Shown here: positions 16,548 to 24,820 of the stretch, piece by piece
Layout: every line of letters begins with the position of its first letter
Numbering within the stretch: position 1 is the first letter of the stretch
Assembly: GCA_963851085.1 (NCBI GenBank)
Contig: CAWKNX010000003.1
Location: 62,001-126,000, forward strand
Direction: 5' to 3'
Origin: DATFVJ01 sp963851085
GTDB taxonomy: Bacteria; Actinomycetota; Actinomycetes; Streptosporangiales; Streptosporangiaceae
Length of the DNA stretch: 64,000 bases
Notes under the pieces: generated by a model
What the model saw: the letters and a program-made list of their open reading frames with translations, nothing else
What the model was told of the DNA's origin: nothing
Databases searched by the model: none
Translations under genes and position numbers: made by a program

Positions 16548-17750
16548 TCAAATCGTGAGCCCGGCTCGGTCGAACCGGGCGATGAGGCTGGGCTTGCGGA
16601 GGTGCGCTTCGCGCAGCGCCGTGAAGCGTCGCGCGAACGCCTGGGCCTGGTCCTCGCGCTGTGCGAGCTCTTGCAGGTCCCTGAGCAGGGTGACGGCCGC
16701 GTCGTAGTGGGTTTGCAGCTTGGTGTTGATCAGCCTTTCGGCGTCGGCCCAGGCGGTCTCCGGGTCCTGGGCCAGTTCGTCCAGGCGCCTGTGCCGGGCT
16801 GCCGCACGTTGCTGGTCCCGGCGGGCCTGCTGGGCGGCGGCCACGGCGGCGGCTCGCTGTTCGCGCTGCAGGCGGCGTGCCGCAGCGGTGTCCAGGAGTC
16901 CGGCGACGGTCCGCCGGGGACGGGAGTCGCGCAGGTCATCTGGGTTTCCGCGGAAGCCGCGCAGCAGTTCCATCTGGGCCCGTGCCGCCTGGTCCTGCGC
17001 GACCAGCAGCAGAAGCCTGTCCTTGTCGCTGACGGGGAGTTTCGCGATGTGCGTGGCCAGCGCGGCCGCATCGCCGGTCACCTTGGGCAGCGCCGGGCTG
17101 GCCTCGGCCGCGACCTCCAGCAGGTCGGAGTCGAGGCGCAGGAAGTCGGCGAGGGCGCGTTGCGGAGCGGTGAGTGATCCCAGACCGGCCGGGACCGGTG
17201 GCTCCATATCGCCGGAGTCCTCATCGTCGAAGGCGTCCTCATCGCGTTCCCATGCGCCGTGGGCCGACAGCCATGCCAGATAGAGCGGCCGCAGGTCTCC
17301 GGCGGCGAGTTCGGAGCGGACGCCGACGATGGCAGACAGCGAGTCCTCGGCGTCTTCCACCCACTCACCCGCTTCGTCCTCGCTGGCCAGGTCGAGGATC
17401 ACGTAGTCGCGGGTGGTCGATATGCTCACCTGGCCGTCGGCGCAGTACTGTCCGGCGATCTTCGGGTCCAGGAGCGTGCGCGGGAGCCGGAGCATGATCC
17501 GGTGAGTGCCCCAGTTCGCAAGGTACAGATGCGCGTCGTAGTAACGCTGCATCATCTGGTCGGCGCTGCCTTTGAGGTCGCCCCAGTGGTATTCGTTGGT
17601 GAAGCTGGTGGCGGTGATCCTGGCCCGGGTTGAGAGCTGGCGGACTTCGGCCTGCTCGGCAGCGGTCAGCGGACGGTCGACCGCGAGGAACTCGTAGTAC
17701 TGGTACTCGCTTATCGCCGGCCCGCCCAACGCCCGTAGGCGGTGATCCAC
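16548..17750 (-). CDS. Conserved hypothetical protein of actinomycetes (SEYQYYEF type)
   Basis: About 400 residues. The conserved part begins SEYQYYEFLAVDRPLTAAEQ and continues with RARITATSFTNEYHWGDLKG and YLANWGTHRIMLRLPR. An Asp/Glu-rich middle and a long basic, Ala/Arg-rich coiled-coil-like C-terminal half follow. Homologues, as I recall them, start just before SEYQYY with a GTGA overlap. Here that spot reads ATAAGC, so no normal start is present. GTG at 17750 or TTG at 17729 would give short in-frame leaders. It overlaps the end of the upstream gene. Function unknown. Confidence 0.7.
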   Translation of the reverse strand: MDHRLRALGGPAISEYQYYEFLAVDRPLTAAEQAEVRQLSTRARITATSFTNEYHWGDLKGSADQMMQRYYDAHLYLANWGTHRIMLRLPRTLLDPKIAGQYCADGQVSISTTRDYVILDLASEDEAGEWVEDAEDSLSAIVGVRSELAAGDLRPLYLAWLSAHGAWERDEDAFDDEDSGDMEPPVPAGLGSLTAPQRALADFLRLDSDLLEVAAEASPALPKVTGDAAALATHIAKLPVSDKDRLLLLVAQDQAARAQMELLRGFRGNPDDLRDSRPRRTVAGLLDTAAARRLQREQRAAAVAAAQQARRDQQRAAARHRRLDELAQDPETAWADAERLINTKLQTHYDAAVTLLRDLQELAQREDQAQAFARRFTALREAHLRKPSLIARFDRAGLTI

Positions 17751-18085
17751 TCCGACCCCGGTGGAGGAGGCGCCGGAAGCGGGAGTTCGAGGATCGCGAC
17801 CGGCTGCCGGTGCGTCCCGCGAACGCAGATGGCGGCGATCCCGCAATCCGTGAGGTCAATGCCCTCCACGGTCACCTCGACACCCAAGACCGTGGTCGTG
17901 AACGGGAGGGCCAGGTTGTCCTCGATCATCGTGAAGAAACCGGTCAACTGCTCGTCCTCGCCATAGGCGTCCACGATGGCCTCTTCGACCAGCTCATCCA
18001 GATCCGCCTGGCTCAGCTCTCCCACAGCCCGCAAGCGTAGTGGCCGTGGTGGGATGCCCGCCGGGCATTTGCCATGGGACATCAC
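17711..18085 (-). CDS. Conserved hypothetical protein paired with the SEYQYYEF protein
   Basis: A 124-residue protein. The core LSQADLDELVEEAIVDAYGE, LTGFFTMIEDNLALPF, TTTVLGVEVTVEGID and EWITAYGRWAGRR is compact and well formed. Its stop TAA at 17711-17713 overlaps the expected start of the next gene, showing the two were an operon. The start is uncertain because the first 20 residues look non-conserved. No enzyme motif is recognised. Confidence 0.7.
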   Translation of the reverse strand: MMSHGKCPAGIPPRPLRLRAVGELSQADLDELVEEAIVDAYGEDEQLTGFFTMIEDNLALPFTTTVLGVEVTVEGIDLTDCGIAAICVRGTHRQPVAILELPLPAPPPPGSEWITAYGRWAGRR

Positions 18086-18190
18086 GGTTCAATCCCGCCG
18101 CCCAGTTACCGGCCGTCCACCCTGCCGCGACCACCGCCTGTGGCGTGATGCGGCGGTCTGCTTCACCGCGACAGCGCTGCTCCAGACAAA

Positions 18191-18211
18191 CATGATCCCG
18201 AACGGCTGCGC
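18191..18211 (-). repeat. Recurrent motif, GCGCAGCCGTTCGGGATCAT form
   Basis: On the minus strand this site matches the plus-strand site at 20400-20420 at 20 of 21 positions. It sits in a 270-bp gap between a hypothetical gene and decayed fragments. Confidence 0.6.
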
Positions 18212-18360
18212 GGCGTGGCCCAGTCTGGATCGGCCGTGCGGGTCTTGAACGATCACTGCCTGGCACTCCGGGGACAGCAAGCACAACCGGCGCCCATGCA
18301 GCGCTCGCAAGTCCCGGCCGGCAGCGCAGATTTCTTCCCCGATCGGGTGGACGCGGCCAT

Positions 18361-18480
18361 ACCGGTTCTGGTCAGCGCAGCACCCACAGGGCGACGGCAG
18401 CTTCATGCCACCGCGGCTGCCCAGCGATCGGCAATGGCGTCGATAAGCATCAGCTCATCAGCGTCACCACCGGCTCGCAC
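18361..18480 (-). pseudogene. Fragment related to the small protein at 13832-14124
   Basis: On the minus strand one frame reads AGGDADELMLIDAIADRWAA, and after a shift ALWVLR, matching the end of the gene at 13832 (ELMRIDAIADRWGH, then LWAIL). It directly abuts the broken thymidylate kinase frame, so the two were joined by recombination. Confidence 0.5.
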
Positions 18481-18635
18481 GCCAGCTCGCCGATGGGCCC
18501 GCTGGAGGGCTCGCTGGTGAGGTGCACCGGCCGGCTTCGTGCTTGCAGCCGTTGGGCCAGCGCCCGTGCGGTGGAGCTCTTGCCCACGCCGGACGGGCCG
18601 TCGATCGAGACGAACAGGCCGCTAGAAGAGCGCAT
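18450..18635 (-). pseudogene. tmk: Thymidylate-kinase-like gene, only the N-terminal part left
   Basis: ATG at 18635 overlaps the end of the exonuclease gene. The frame gives GLFVSIDGPSGVGKSSTARA, a P-loop with the typical dTMP-kinase DGPSGVGKS, then VHLTSEPSSGPIGELA. It ends after about 60 residues by running into unrelated sequence. The catalytic lid and thymidine-binding parts are gone, so it is a remnant. Confidence 0.8.
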
Positions 18636-19203
18636 CGTCCGCACCTGCCGGGCCGTCTCGCAGGTCTTCAAATGACAATGGCGTGCTGCTGGTCTGGGTG
18701 GCCAGGTGCACGAGCAGCCGGGCCGTGACGAGCACGTCGTACGCCGTCCGGTGCGGCCTCAGCCCTGCTGGCAGCCCGTGACCGAGATCGAGCGCCTCGG
18801 CCAGCGCACCGAGCCGGTGACTGGGCTGGCCGGGCAGGAGCCGCCGCGACAGCTTCAGGGTGTCGAGCACCTCGGCCGGTGCGAAGCCCGGCAGCTTGCG
18901 CTTCAGCACGCCGAGATCGATCCCGGCATTGTGGGCGACCACGACGGCGCCGTTCAGATGAGCCTGGACCTCGGCGGCCCGCTCCGCGAACGCCGGTGCG
19001 TCCTTGGCCATCTCGTTGGTGATGCCGTGGATGCGCCGCGCCATCGGCGTGATGGGTTCGTCCGGCCTGAACAGCCACGCGACCGGCTCCCCGATCACCC
19101 CGGCCGCGATCGGAACGACCCCCAGTTCCACCAGGTCCGGCGGCTGTTGGCCGTTGCCCTCCACATCGATCACCGCGTACCGGCGTTCAGTCCAGGCGGT
19201 CAT
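18622..19203 (-). CDS. DnaQ-like DEDDh 3'-5' exonuclease
   Basis: About 193 residues. Exo I YAVIDVEGNG supplies D-x-E, Exo II is in VVVAHNAGIDLGVLK, and Exo III in HRTAYDVLVTARLL supplies the His and Asp. Such proteins trim single-stranded DNA or RNA ends. ATG at 19203 overlaps the previous stop as ATGA. The gene lies between a truncated radical SAM gene and a truncated thymidylate kinase gene in one operon and is the only intact member. Pieces of a second and third copy lie at 43690-43833 and 46543-46587. Confidence 0.88.
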   Translation of the reverse strand: MTAWTERRYAVIDVEGNGQQPPDLVELGVVPIAAGVIGEPVAWLFRPDEPITPMARRIHGITNEMAKDAPAFAERAAEVQAHLNGAVVVAHNAGIDLGVLKRKLPGFAPAEVLDTLKLSRRLLPGQPSHRLGALAEALDLGHGLPAGLRPHRTAYDVLVTARLLVHLATQTSSTPLSFEDLRDGPAGADDALF

Positions 19204-20057
19204 GATGGCTCCCACCCGATGCCGGCCCGGCCATGGTGGCGCGGCCGGTGCGGGTGGCTCGCGTCGTGAACCTGGAACCCCAGGGCGTGCTGCAGGAAAT
19301 AGCGCGGCTGCTCGCTCGGCAGGCCGCTGACCACGGCCGCCCGCTCAGTGATGTCCACGATCTGCAACTCTCGCGCCTCAGGCAGCGCGCCCGCGACCTC
19401 TTGGATCTGCCGCGCCGCCGGCGCCCGGTGCGCCCGCTCACACAGCCGCAGCTGAGCGGCCGGGCAGATGCCGCACAGCTCGCGGACGCCGACGTGCCCG
19501 TTGTAGTCCGGCAGACCGTGAGCGAATGACACCGCGCACGAAGTCTTGCGAAACAGCGGCCCGCCGCCAAGCCGGCGGAAGGCCTCCAGCACCCGCGCTT
19601 CCAGCGTCTCGGGCATGACCTTGCGCCGCGCCGTCGCCCCGTACGGCATCGGCAGGCCACTGGCGCGATAGTAGGCGGCGATCTCATCCCGGAAGAACAA
19701 CCCGGTGAACACCGTGGCGTCACCGATCCCGGACAGGTCCACCGCCCGGGCCAGGTGCCGGGCGGAGTCGTTCAGGCCCGGCACCAGCGGCCGCCAATAC
19801 AGCACCGTCCGGTACCGGCGCGGCCGGTGCCGGCTGGCGGTCGCGAGCGACTCGGCCGCCACCCGCGACGGGTACGGCTCGATCCGGCGGTCATCAATAC
19901 CCGAGTACGTGAACAGCAAGGACAGCTTGAGATTGCTAATACCGGCCAGGCGCTCGCAGTCCTCGGCCCGTACCCGGCAGCGGGTGATGACGAGCACGTG
20001 ATTGCGCAGACCGCGCTGGTCCAGGTTCTCCAGCACCGCGAACCGACCGATCCCTTC
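19200..20057 (-). pseudogene. Radical SAM family gene lacking its 5' part
   Basis: The open frame reads DHARQEGIGRFAVLENLDQR, LLFTYSGIDDRRIEPYPS, YWRPLVPGLNDS and FRKTSCAVSFAHG, then CGICPAAQLRLC. This is the C-terminal two thirds of an actinobacterial radical SAM protein. The N-terminal CxxxCxxC iron-sulfur motif needed for S-adenosylmethionine cleavage is missing: sequence similarity stops at about 20057, where a truncated NUDIX gene begins on the other strand. It cannot act as a normal radical SAM enzyme. Confidence 0.75.
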
Positions 20058-20321
20058 CTGCCGGGCGTGGTCAGTGGGTGGGCGCCGCCGCTGGGTTCGC
20101 GGCCGCGCCCGATCATGTACCTGTTGTTCGACGGCGGCGTGGTTGCCGATGGCACGCGGGTCCGGTTGCAGCGCGACGAGCTTGATGACTATGCCTTCGT
20201 GTGGGCGGGCAAGGGTGCTGAGCTGCTGGATGGGCTGGTGGCGGACCGGCTGGCGGCAGCCTTACGCGCCCGGCACACCGGGCGCACGGAATACCTGCCG
20301 GTCGAGCCGGCAGCCGGGTAA
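20058..20321 (+). pseudogene. NUDIX hydrolase C-terminal fragment
   Basis: In frame from about 20058: VVSGWAPPLGSRPRPIMYLL, then FDGGVVADGTRVRLQRDELD and an end resembling NUDIX C-termini. The Nudix box and all N-terminal strands are absent. Together with the truncated radical SAM gene, it marks a deletion or recombination junction near 20057. Confidence 0.65.
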
Positions 20322-20399
20322 CGGTGCGGCGTCGGCCGACGCCAGGTCAGGTCAGCGGGCCATCAGGATCGTGCGCGCTATCTGGCGGCGTGTCGGGCC

Positions 20400-20420
20400 G
20401 CGCAGCCGTTCAGGATCATG
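20400..20420 (+). repeat. Recurrent motif GCGCAGCCGTTCAGGATCAT
   Basis: It lies in the gap between the NUDIX fragment and the C39-like gene. Its near-identical partner is at 18191-18211 on the other strand, and a hairpin made of two copies is at 44004-44045. Confidence 0.6.
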
Positions 20421-20485
20421 GTTTATCGCCATCTGCTGGAGGCGGTCACTTCCTCGCCTGCGAAGTTATGGACGCGCCGGGCTTT

Positions 20486-21112
20486 CTAGAGGTGAAGCGC
20501 TATGCCACGGTGGGCCGAGAACCGGTCGAAGATTGTTACCGGCAGGGTGGCTATGCCCGCTTCCGTGGTGTGGCCGGACGGGTTGTGGAAGGCCAGCTGG
20601 CGGTCGTGGTATCCGATGACCAGGACCAGGTGGCCGCCGGTGGCTGGGGGTTCGGTTTCGGGGCGGCGGATCTCCTTGTGTACTGATGCCATGACGAGCC
20701 TGCCCCTGCCGAGTTCGCGTTCCATCCGCTCAGGGGTGAGGCTGGTGATGACGTCGGCCTGGAGCTGGTATCGGTCGCGGGTGAAGTCGCTGAACTGCCG
20801 GTAGAGCAGGCCCGTGACCTGACCGTCGGGTTCTTCGACGTATCCGCCGTATTCCAGGCAGCCGTCGAGGAGGTCAAACAGGCTGGGGGCGTGGCCGTCC
20901 CGGGCGGCCAGGGCCATCCGCAGGCAGGCCATGCCGCACAGGCGGGTGCACCAGTGTCCGTACGCCTGGCGGGTGGGGGCGCCGCTGGCCTGCCAGTTGG
21001 GGTCGTCGGCCGGTGGGTGTCCTTGGTAGGCGATGGCAGCGATCAGGGACGGCGTGGCGTACTGCGTGATCCATGGGACCGGATGACGGCGGCGCTGGTC
21101 AGGCAACGGCAC
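20486..21112 (-). CDS. C39-like / papain-like cysteine peptidase family protein
   Basis: A 208-residue protein. The candidate catalytic Cys lies in CTRLCGMACLRMAL, the His in GGHLVLVIGYHDRQ and the Asn/Asp-type residue in FHNPSGHT, in the usual order for C39_2-like peptidases. There is no signal peptide or transporter domain. It overlaps the end of the PLP-enzyme gene and is the last gene of a three-gene operon with an ATP-grasp ligase. It might mature or hydrolyse a small peptide made by the ligase; this is inference. Confidence 0.8.
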   Translation of the reverse strand: MPLPDQRRRHPVPWITQYATPSLIAAIAYQGHPPADDPNWQASGAPTRQAYGHWCTRLCGMACLRMALAARDGHAPSLFDLLDGCLEYGGYVEEPDGQVTGLLYRQFSDFTRDRYQLQADVITSLTPERMERELGRGRLVMASVHKEIRRPETEPPATGGHLVLVIGYHDRQLAFHNPSGHTTEAGIATLPVTIFDRFSAHRGIALHL

Positions 21113-22093
21113 GGTCCGTCACGTGCGAGAGCCCGGTTATAAGGGCGCGGAAGGTGCCGAAGTCTATGGACCCGCCTGAAATGACAACACCCACGGGCCC
21201 GGAAGGCAGGCCGGGACCGGTGAGAGCGGCGAGCGAGGCCGCACCGGAGGGCTCGGCCACGATCTTCAGGTGGTCGAACGCCCATCTCATGGCCGCGGCG
21301 ATGTGGCCGTCGATGACGGTGACCACGTCATCGAGCAGCATCTTGTTCACCTCCCAGGGCAGCCCCGGCCGGGCTGGTGTGCCGCAGTCCGTCAGCGATC
21401 GTGTCCGGCACGGCGGGCAGCGTGACGAGGTGCCCGGCTCGCAGGGATGCTGCGGTGTCCCCGCCGCGCTCGGGTTCGACGCCGATGACGGTGATATCGC
21501 GGTTGACATGTTTGGCTGCCACGGCGGTGCCGGCCGCCAGGCCGCCCCCGCCGACGGGTACGAGGATCGTGGTCAGGCCGGGTGCCTGCCGCAGCAGTTC
21601 GAGGGCTACGGTACCTGCGCCGGCCATCACAGCGGGGTGGTTCGCCGACGGCACGATCGAGTATCCGTGCCCGGCGGCGAGGCGGGCGGTGATCTCGTCG
21701 CGGTCATCCCGGTAGCGGTCGTAGGTGACGACGCGGGCGCCGAGCGATCGTGCGCCGTTCACTTTCGCGGCGGGCGCGTCGCGAGGCACGACCACGTGAC
21801 CGGTACCGCCAGGAGCTGCCCGGCAAGAGCGAGCGCCTGGGCGTGGTTGCCGGAGGACGCGCCGGCCACACCGCGCTGGCGGCTGGCGTCGCTGAGCGAG
21901 GCGATGGCGTTGTATGCGCCGCGGAACTTGAACGACCCGGTTCGCTGCAATGCCTCGGCCTTGCACGCCACGGTGCGGCCGGCGGTGTCGTCCAGGACGG
22001 GGCTGGACAGGACCGGCGTGGCTGCCGCGACGCCGTCAGCCGCCGCTGGGCTTGGCGTATGTCGGCCGCCGTCAGCGGAAGCGCGGCCGTCAC
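21099..22093 (-). pseudogene. Threonine/serine dehydratase-racemase-like PLP gene, three frameshifts
   Basis: A fold-type II PLP enzyme spread over frames: MTAALPLTAADIRQAQRRLT, then ACKAEALQRTGSFKFRGAYN with the PLP-binding Lys, then SSGNHAQALALAGQL, then VVPRDAPAAKVNGARSLGAR, then VGGGGLAAGTAVAAK (phosphate loop) and EPSGAASLAALTG. Frame changes are needed near 22000, 21790 and 21380. GTG at 22093 overlaps the ATP-grasp stop as GTGA. If the indels are real, the operon lacks its middle enzyme; if they are errors, it is about 330 residues, the normal length. Confidence 0.8.
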
Positions 22094-23133
22094 GGCCGGT
22101 ATCCGTCTCGGTGGGCGTTGGCGAGTATTGCCTGGATCAGCTGGTCGTAGCTGATCCCGGCGGTACTGGCCATCGTGGCCAAGTTCCCGTGCGCGGACAG
22201 GCCCGGCAGCGTATTGGCTTCCAGCCAGAACACCTCGCCGTCCCGGGTGACGAGGAAGTCCGAGCGTGAGTATCCGGAGCAGCGCAGGGGCCGGTGGGCG
22301 TCGAGTGCGCTCCGTGCTAGTTCTTCCAGCGCGGCTTCGGGGATGCCCGCGGGACAGCGATATCGATGCCCGGCGGGGTTCCGCTTGGCGGCATAGTCAT
22401 AGAACTCTGCCGTAGTCGGAAACGTCTCCAGCGGCGGCAGCGTCGTCAGCTGGCCGTCGCGGTCAAGCACGCCACAGGTCACGGCGCTGCCCGCAGTGAA
22501 TGGCTCGATGAACCACTCCCGGTCCCCGGTGCTAGCGGCCAGTGCCTCCGCTAGGGCGCCGGTGTCGCGGAGGACCCGCATGCCGATCGAGCCGCCCTCC
22601 GAACACTGCTTGAGGATGACCGGCATCCCCAGCGACCTGCTGCATACCTGTGCCGTGATCTCCGGATCCCCGTCACTGGGCACGGGGAGGTGCGGCAGGA
22701 CGTTCCCCCCGGCTGCGGACACCAGCGTTTTCGCTGTTGGCTTGTGCATCGCCAGCGCGCTGGCCAGCACCCCGGAGCCGGTGTAAGGAACGCCGAGGCT
22801 GTCCAGCAGTCCCTGAAGTTTGCCGTCCTCCGCCCACTGCCCGGCGATCGCCAGAAACGCCACGTCGACAGCCCGGATGCGGTCAGCGAACTCTCCGTCG
22901 CAGGGGTCAAGCAGGGCATATCTCAGGTTCTGACGCTGGAGCGCTCCGCCCACCGCGTCGGCGGACAGCAGTGAGCGGTCCCGCTCACCGGACCGGCCGC
23001 CAGTGATCAGCCCGTTAAGCCCGGCCGCGCCGGTTACCGCGATGCCCGCAGGCGGGACCTCCCTACCGGTGCTCGGTCCCGTCAACCGACTGCTGCGGCA
23101 TCCGCTGGTCTGTAACGATGTGTTGTCCTTCAT
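22090..23133 (-). CDS. D-Ala-D-Ala ligase-like ATP-grasp enzyme
   Basis: A 347-residue protein. ATP-grasp signatures are the loop KQCSEGGSIGMRVL, the CSGYSRSDFLVTRDGEVFWL segment and EANTLPGLS, as in D-alanine-D-alanine ligases. The N-terminal domain shows ITGGRSGERDRSLLSADAVG. About 35 extra residues precede it (MKDNTSLQTSGCRSS onward), Ser/Thr-rich and not usual for Ddl. ATG at 23133 has a clear AGGAG, so the extension is probably real. Members join two amino acids or a peptide with ATP; the substrates are unknown. It is the first gene of the overlapping ligase / PLP enzyme / C39-peptidase operon. Confidence 0.88.
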   Translation of the reverse strand: MKDNTSLQTSGCRSSRLTGPSTGREVPPAGIAVTGAAGLNGLITGGRSGERDRSLLSADAVGGALQRQNLRYALLDPCDGEFADRIRAVDVAFLAIAGQWAEDGKLQGLLDSLGVPYTGSGVLASALAMHKPTAKTLVSAAGGNVLPHLPVPSDGDPEITAQVCSRSLGMPVILKQCSEGGSIGMRVLRDTGALAEALAASTGDREWFIEPFTAGSAVTCGVLDRDGQLTTLPPLETFPTTAEFYDYAAKRNPAGHRYRCPAGIPEAALEELARSALDAHRPLRCSGYSRSDFLVTRDGEVFWLEANTLPGLSAHGNLATMASTAGISYDQLIQAILANAHRDGYRP

Positions 23134-23350
23134 TGCGTTCTCCTGTCCTGATGCGGTCGCCCGGGTGCCGCTCGTCGCCGAAATGCCGTGGACTCCGGGC
23201 TCATGTCAGCTCCAGGAACCCCCGTGCTGGGTCGGCGCGGAAGATGTCCTGACCTGGCGCGCAAACCGTTTGCCGATGATGCAAGTTCGCTGGCCGGCCG
23301 CTCGCCAGCGGATTACTGTGTGCTTCGGGACCATTACGCGGAGCGGCCAA

Positions 23351-23673
23351 ATGCAGTCAGTCCGGCGGCCCCTGCGCGCACCCGCGGCAGCTGGCCGTGC
23401 TCCCGGCGCGGGGGCGATCGTGCGCAGCGCCCGCATGTCCTATGGGCTGACATTGGCTGAACTCGGAAGCTTGTCGGCTACTCGGCGGCGCAGGTTTCCC
23501 GGTACGAGCGCGGCCTTGCCCCGCTGACCGACATCGCGGTGCTGCGCCGGTTCGCCGCCGCGTTAGCGATCCCGCTGCAGGTCTTCGGCCTGGCACCGGA
23601 GCGATTGATACCGCAGCCGCGACACAATGCGTCCGGGCGGACCGGTAGCGGGCTGTGCGGCGGGCTACGCTGA
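23351..23673 (+). pseudogene. XRE regulator gene (actinobacterial TPR type), N-terminal remnant with frameshift
   Basis: The reading IVRSARMSYGLTLAELG shifts one base near 23471 to VGYSAAQVSRYERGLAPLTD and AVLRRFAAALAIPLQVFGLA, a helix-turn-helix typical of long XRE-TPR regulators. It stops at 23671-23673; the TPR part is absent. A second copy of its middle, about 90% alike by eye, is at 48128-48246. Confidence 0.7.
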
Positions 23674-23677
23674 AGGT

Positions 23678-23905
23678 ATGTCGCTGCCCGCCCGTACCTT
23701 CACCGCGGCGGTGCACCAGGAAGAGGACTGGTACATCGCGCAGTGCCTGGAGGCCGACGTCGCCAGCCAGGGCCGCTCGATCGACGAAGCGCTCGCCAAC
23801 CTTGCTGAGGCTGTCGAGCTGTACCTGGAGGAGATCGAGGACCCCGCCGCTCACATCCACGCCACGCCGCTGGTGACCTCGTTCCAGGTTCCAGGGGCAG
23901 CGTGA
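23678..23905 (+). CDS. hicB: HicB-like antitoxin
   Basis: A 75-residue protein: RTFTAAVHQEEDWYIAQCLE then VASQGRSIDEALANLAEAVE is the partial RNase-H-like HicB fold that masks the HicA toxin. It follows the regulator remnant by a few bases and overlaps the next gene as GTGA. It has no long DNA-binding C-terminus, so it is the short type. Confidence 0.9.
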   Translation: MSLPARTFTAAVHQEEDWYIAQCLEADVASQGRSIDEALANLAEAVELYLEEIEDPAAHIHATPLVTSFQVPGAA

Positions 23906-24126
23906 GCCCTGCGCTGTCGGATCTTCCCGTCCGCAAGGTCACGCGCGCGCTGGAATCTGTCGGTTTCGGTTACGTGCGGACCAAGGGCAGCCACGCCGTC
24001 TACCGTCACCCGGACGGGCGGGTGGTCGTTATCCCGCAGCACGGCACCATCAAGCGCGGCACCCTCGCGCCGATCCTCCGGCAGGCAGATCTCACGCCCG
24101 CGGACTTCCTCAAACTCCTGGACTGA
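23902..24126 (+). CDS. hicA: HicA mRNA interferase toxin
   Basis: A 74-residue double-stranded-RNA-binding-like toxin. The catalytic His lies in RTKGSHAVYRHPDG; the flanking VRKVTRALESVGFGYV and KRGTLAPILRQADLTP are typical. HicA cleaves mRNA when its antitoxin is degraded. The order hicB then hicA with overlap is one of the two common arrangements. Both genes look intact. Confidence 0.92.
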   Translation: MSPALSDLPVRKVTRALESVGFGYVRTKGSHAVYRHPDGRVVVIPQHGTIKRGTLAPILRQADLTPADFLKLLD

Positions 24127-24261
24127 GCCGTTCCCACAACCACTGCATCGCCCTGGCCGGTACGGCGGGTTGCGCGGCAGGCCGCAGCGGCGATGACCAG
24201 CCCTCCGAGCCGGCTGCCAGCCATAGAGGACGTGCTGACTAGCGGACGAACGAGCACGAGG

Positions 24262-24768
24262 CTAGGAGCGGCGCTTTTCGGCGAACTGCTGATAGTCATT
24301 CAGGTGGTGGCTGGGTGGTTCGAGGAGCGGGGCGAGGTGGCGCTTGAGGAGGGTTGCGTCGTGGTCGTCCAGGGCCACGAGCGGCCGGCGGAGGTGCACG
24401 CTCCATGAGCGGGCGTCGGGAAAGACGTGCAGGTCGGGGACGAGGGGACGCAACTCCACGCCCGTGCGCAGCGGCGCGACACCCCGGATGTCGAGTGAAC
24501 AGCCCGAGGTGAAGCGGCGCTCCCCGAACACGACCGGCTCAGGCAGGTCGCTGACACCCGTCGTGACGGTAGCCAGCGCCATCACCCGGCCTTGATCTCG
24601 CGTCGGGTTGCCGAAGCAGCCCCGCGTCGTATAGACGAGCAACTCGTCGCCGACGTCCAGGGCCGATGCCTGGGACCGTCGCAATGCGGGAAAGGCCATC
24701 CGCTGTTCGGTCAGCACCCAGGCCAAGGGAGCGGCTGCGCCGATGATTAGCAAGTAACACCGGGACAT
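24262..24768 (-). CDS. EVE/PUA-like domain protein
   Basis: About 168 residues. SRCYLLIIGAAAPLAWVLTE, then VGDELLVYTTRGCFGNPTRD, then GRVMALATVTTGVSDLPEPV fits the EVE/PUA-like β-barrel that reads modified bases. It lies beside a McrC remnant, and EVE-type readers often occur with modification-dependent restriction. The assignment is by pattern only and moderately sure. The start at 24768 is chosen over an upstream one overlapping the McrC fragment. Confidence 0.6.
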   Translation of the reverse strand: MSRCYLLIIGAAAPLAWVLTEQRMAFPALRRSQASALDVGDELLVYTTRGCFGNPTRDQGRVMALATVTTGVSDLPEPVVFGERRFTSGCSLDIRGVAPLRTGVELRPLVPDLHVFPDARSWSVHLRRPLVALDDHDATLLKRHLAPLLEPPSHHLNDYQQFAEKRRS

Positions 24769-24820
24769 GGTGCTGACCGTAGCGCCTCGCTCGCGGTGTT
24801 GCCCGGACGCAGCGGACTTG

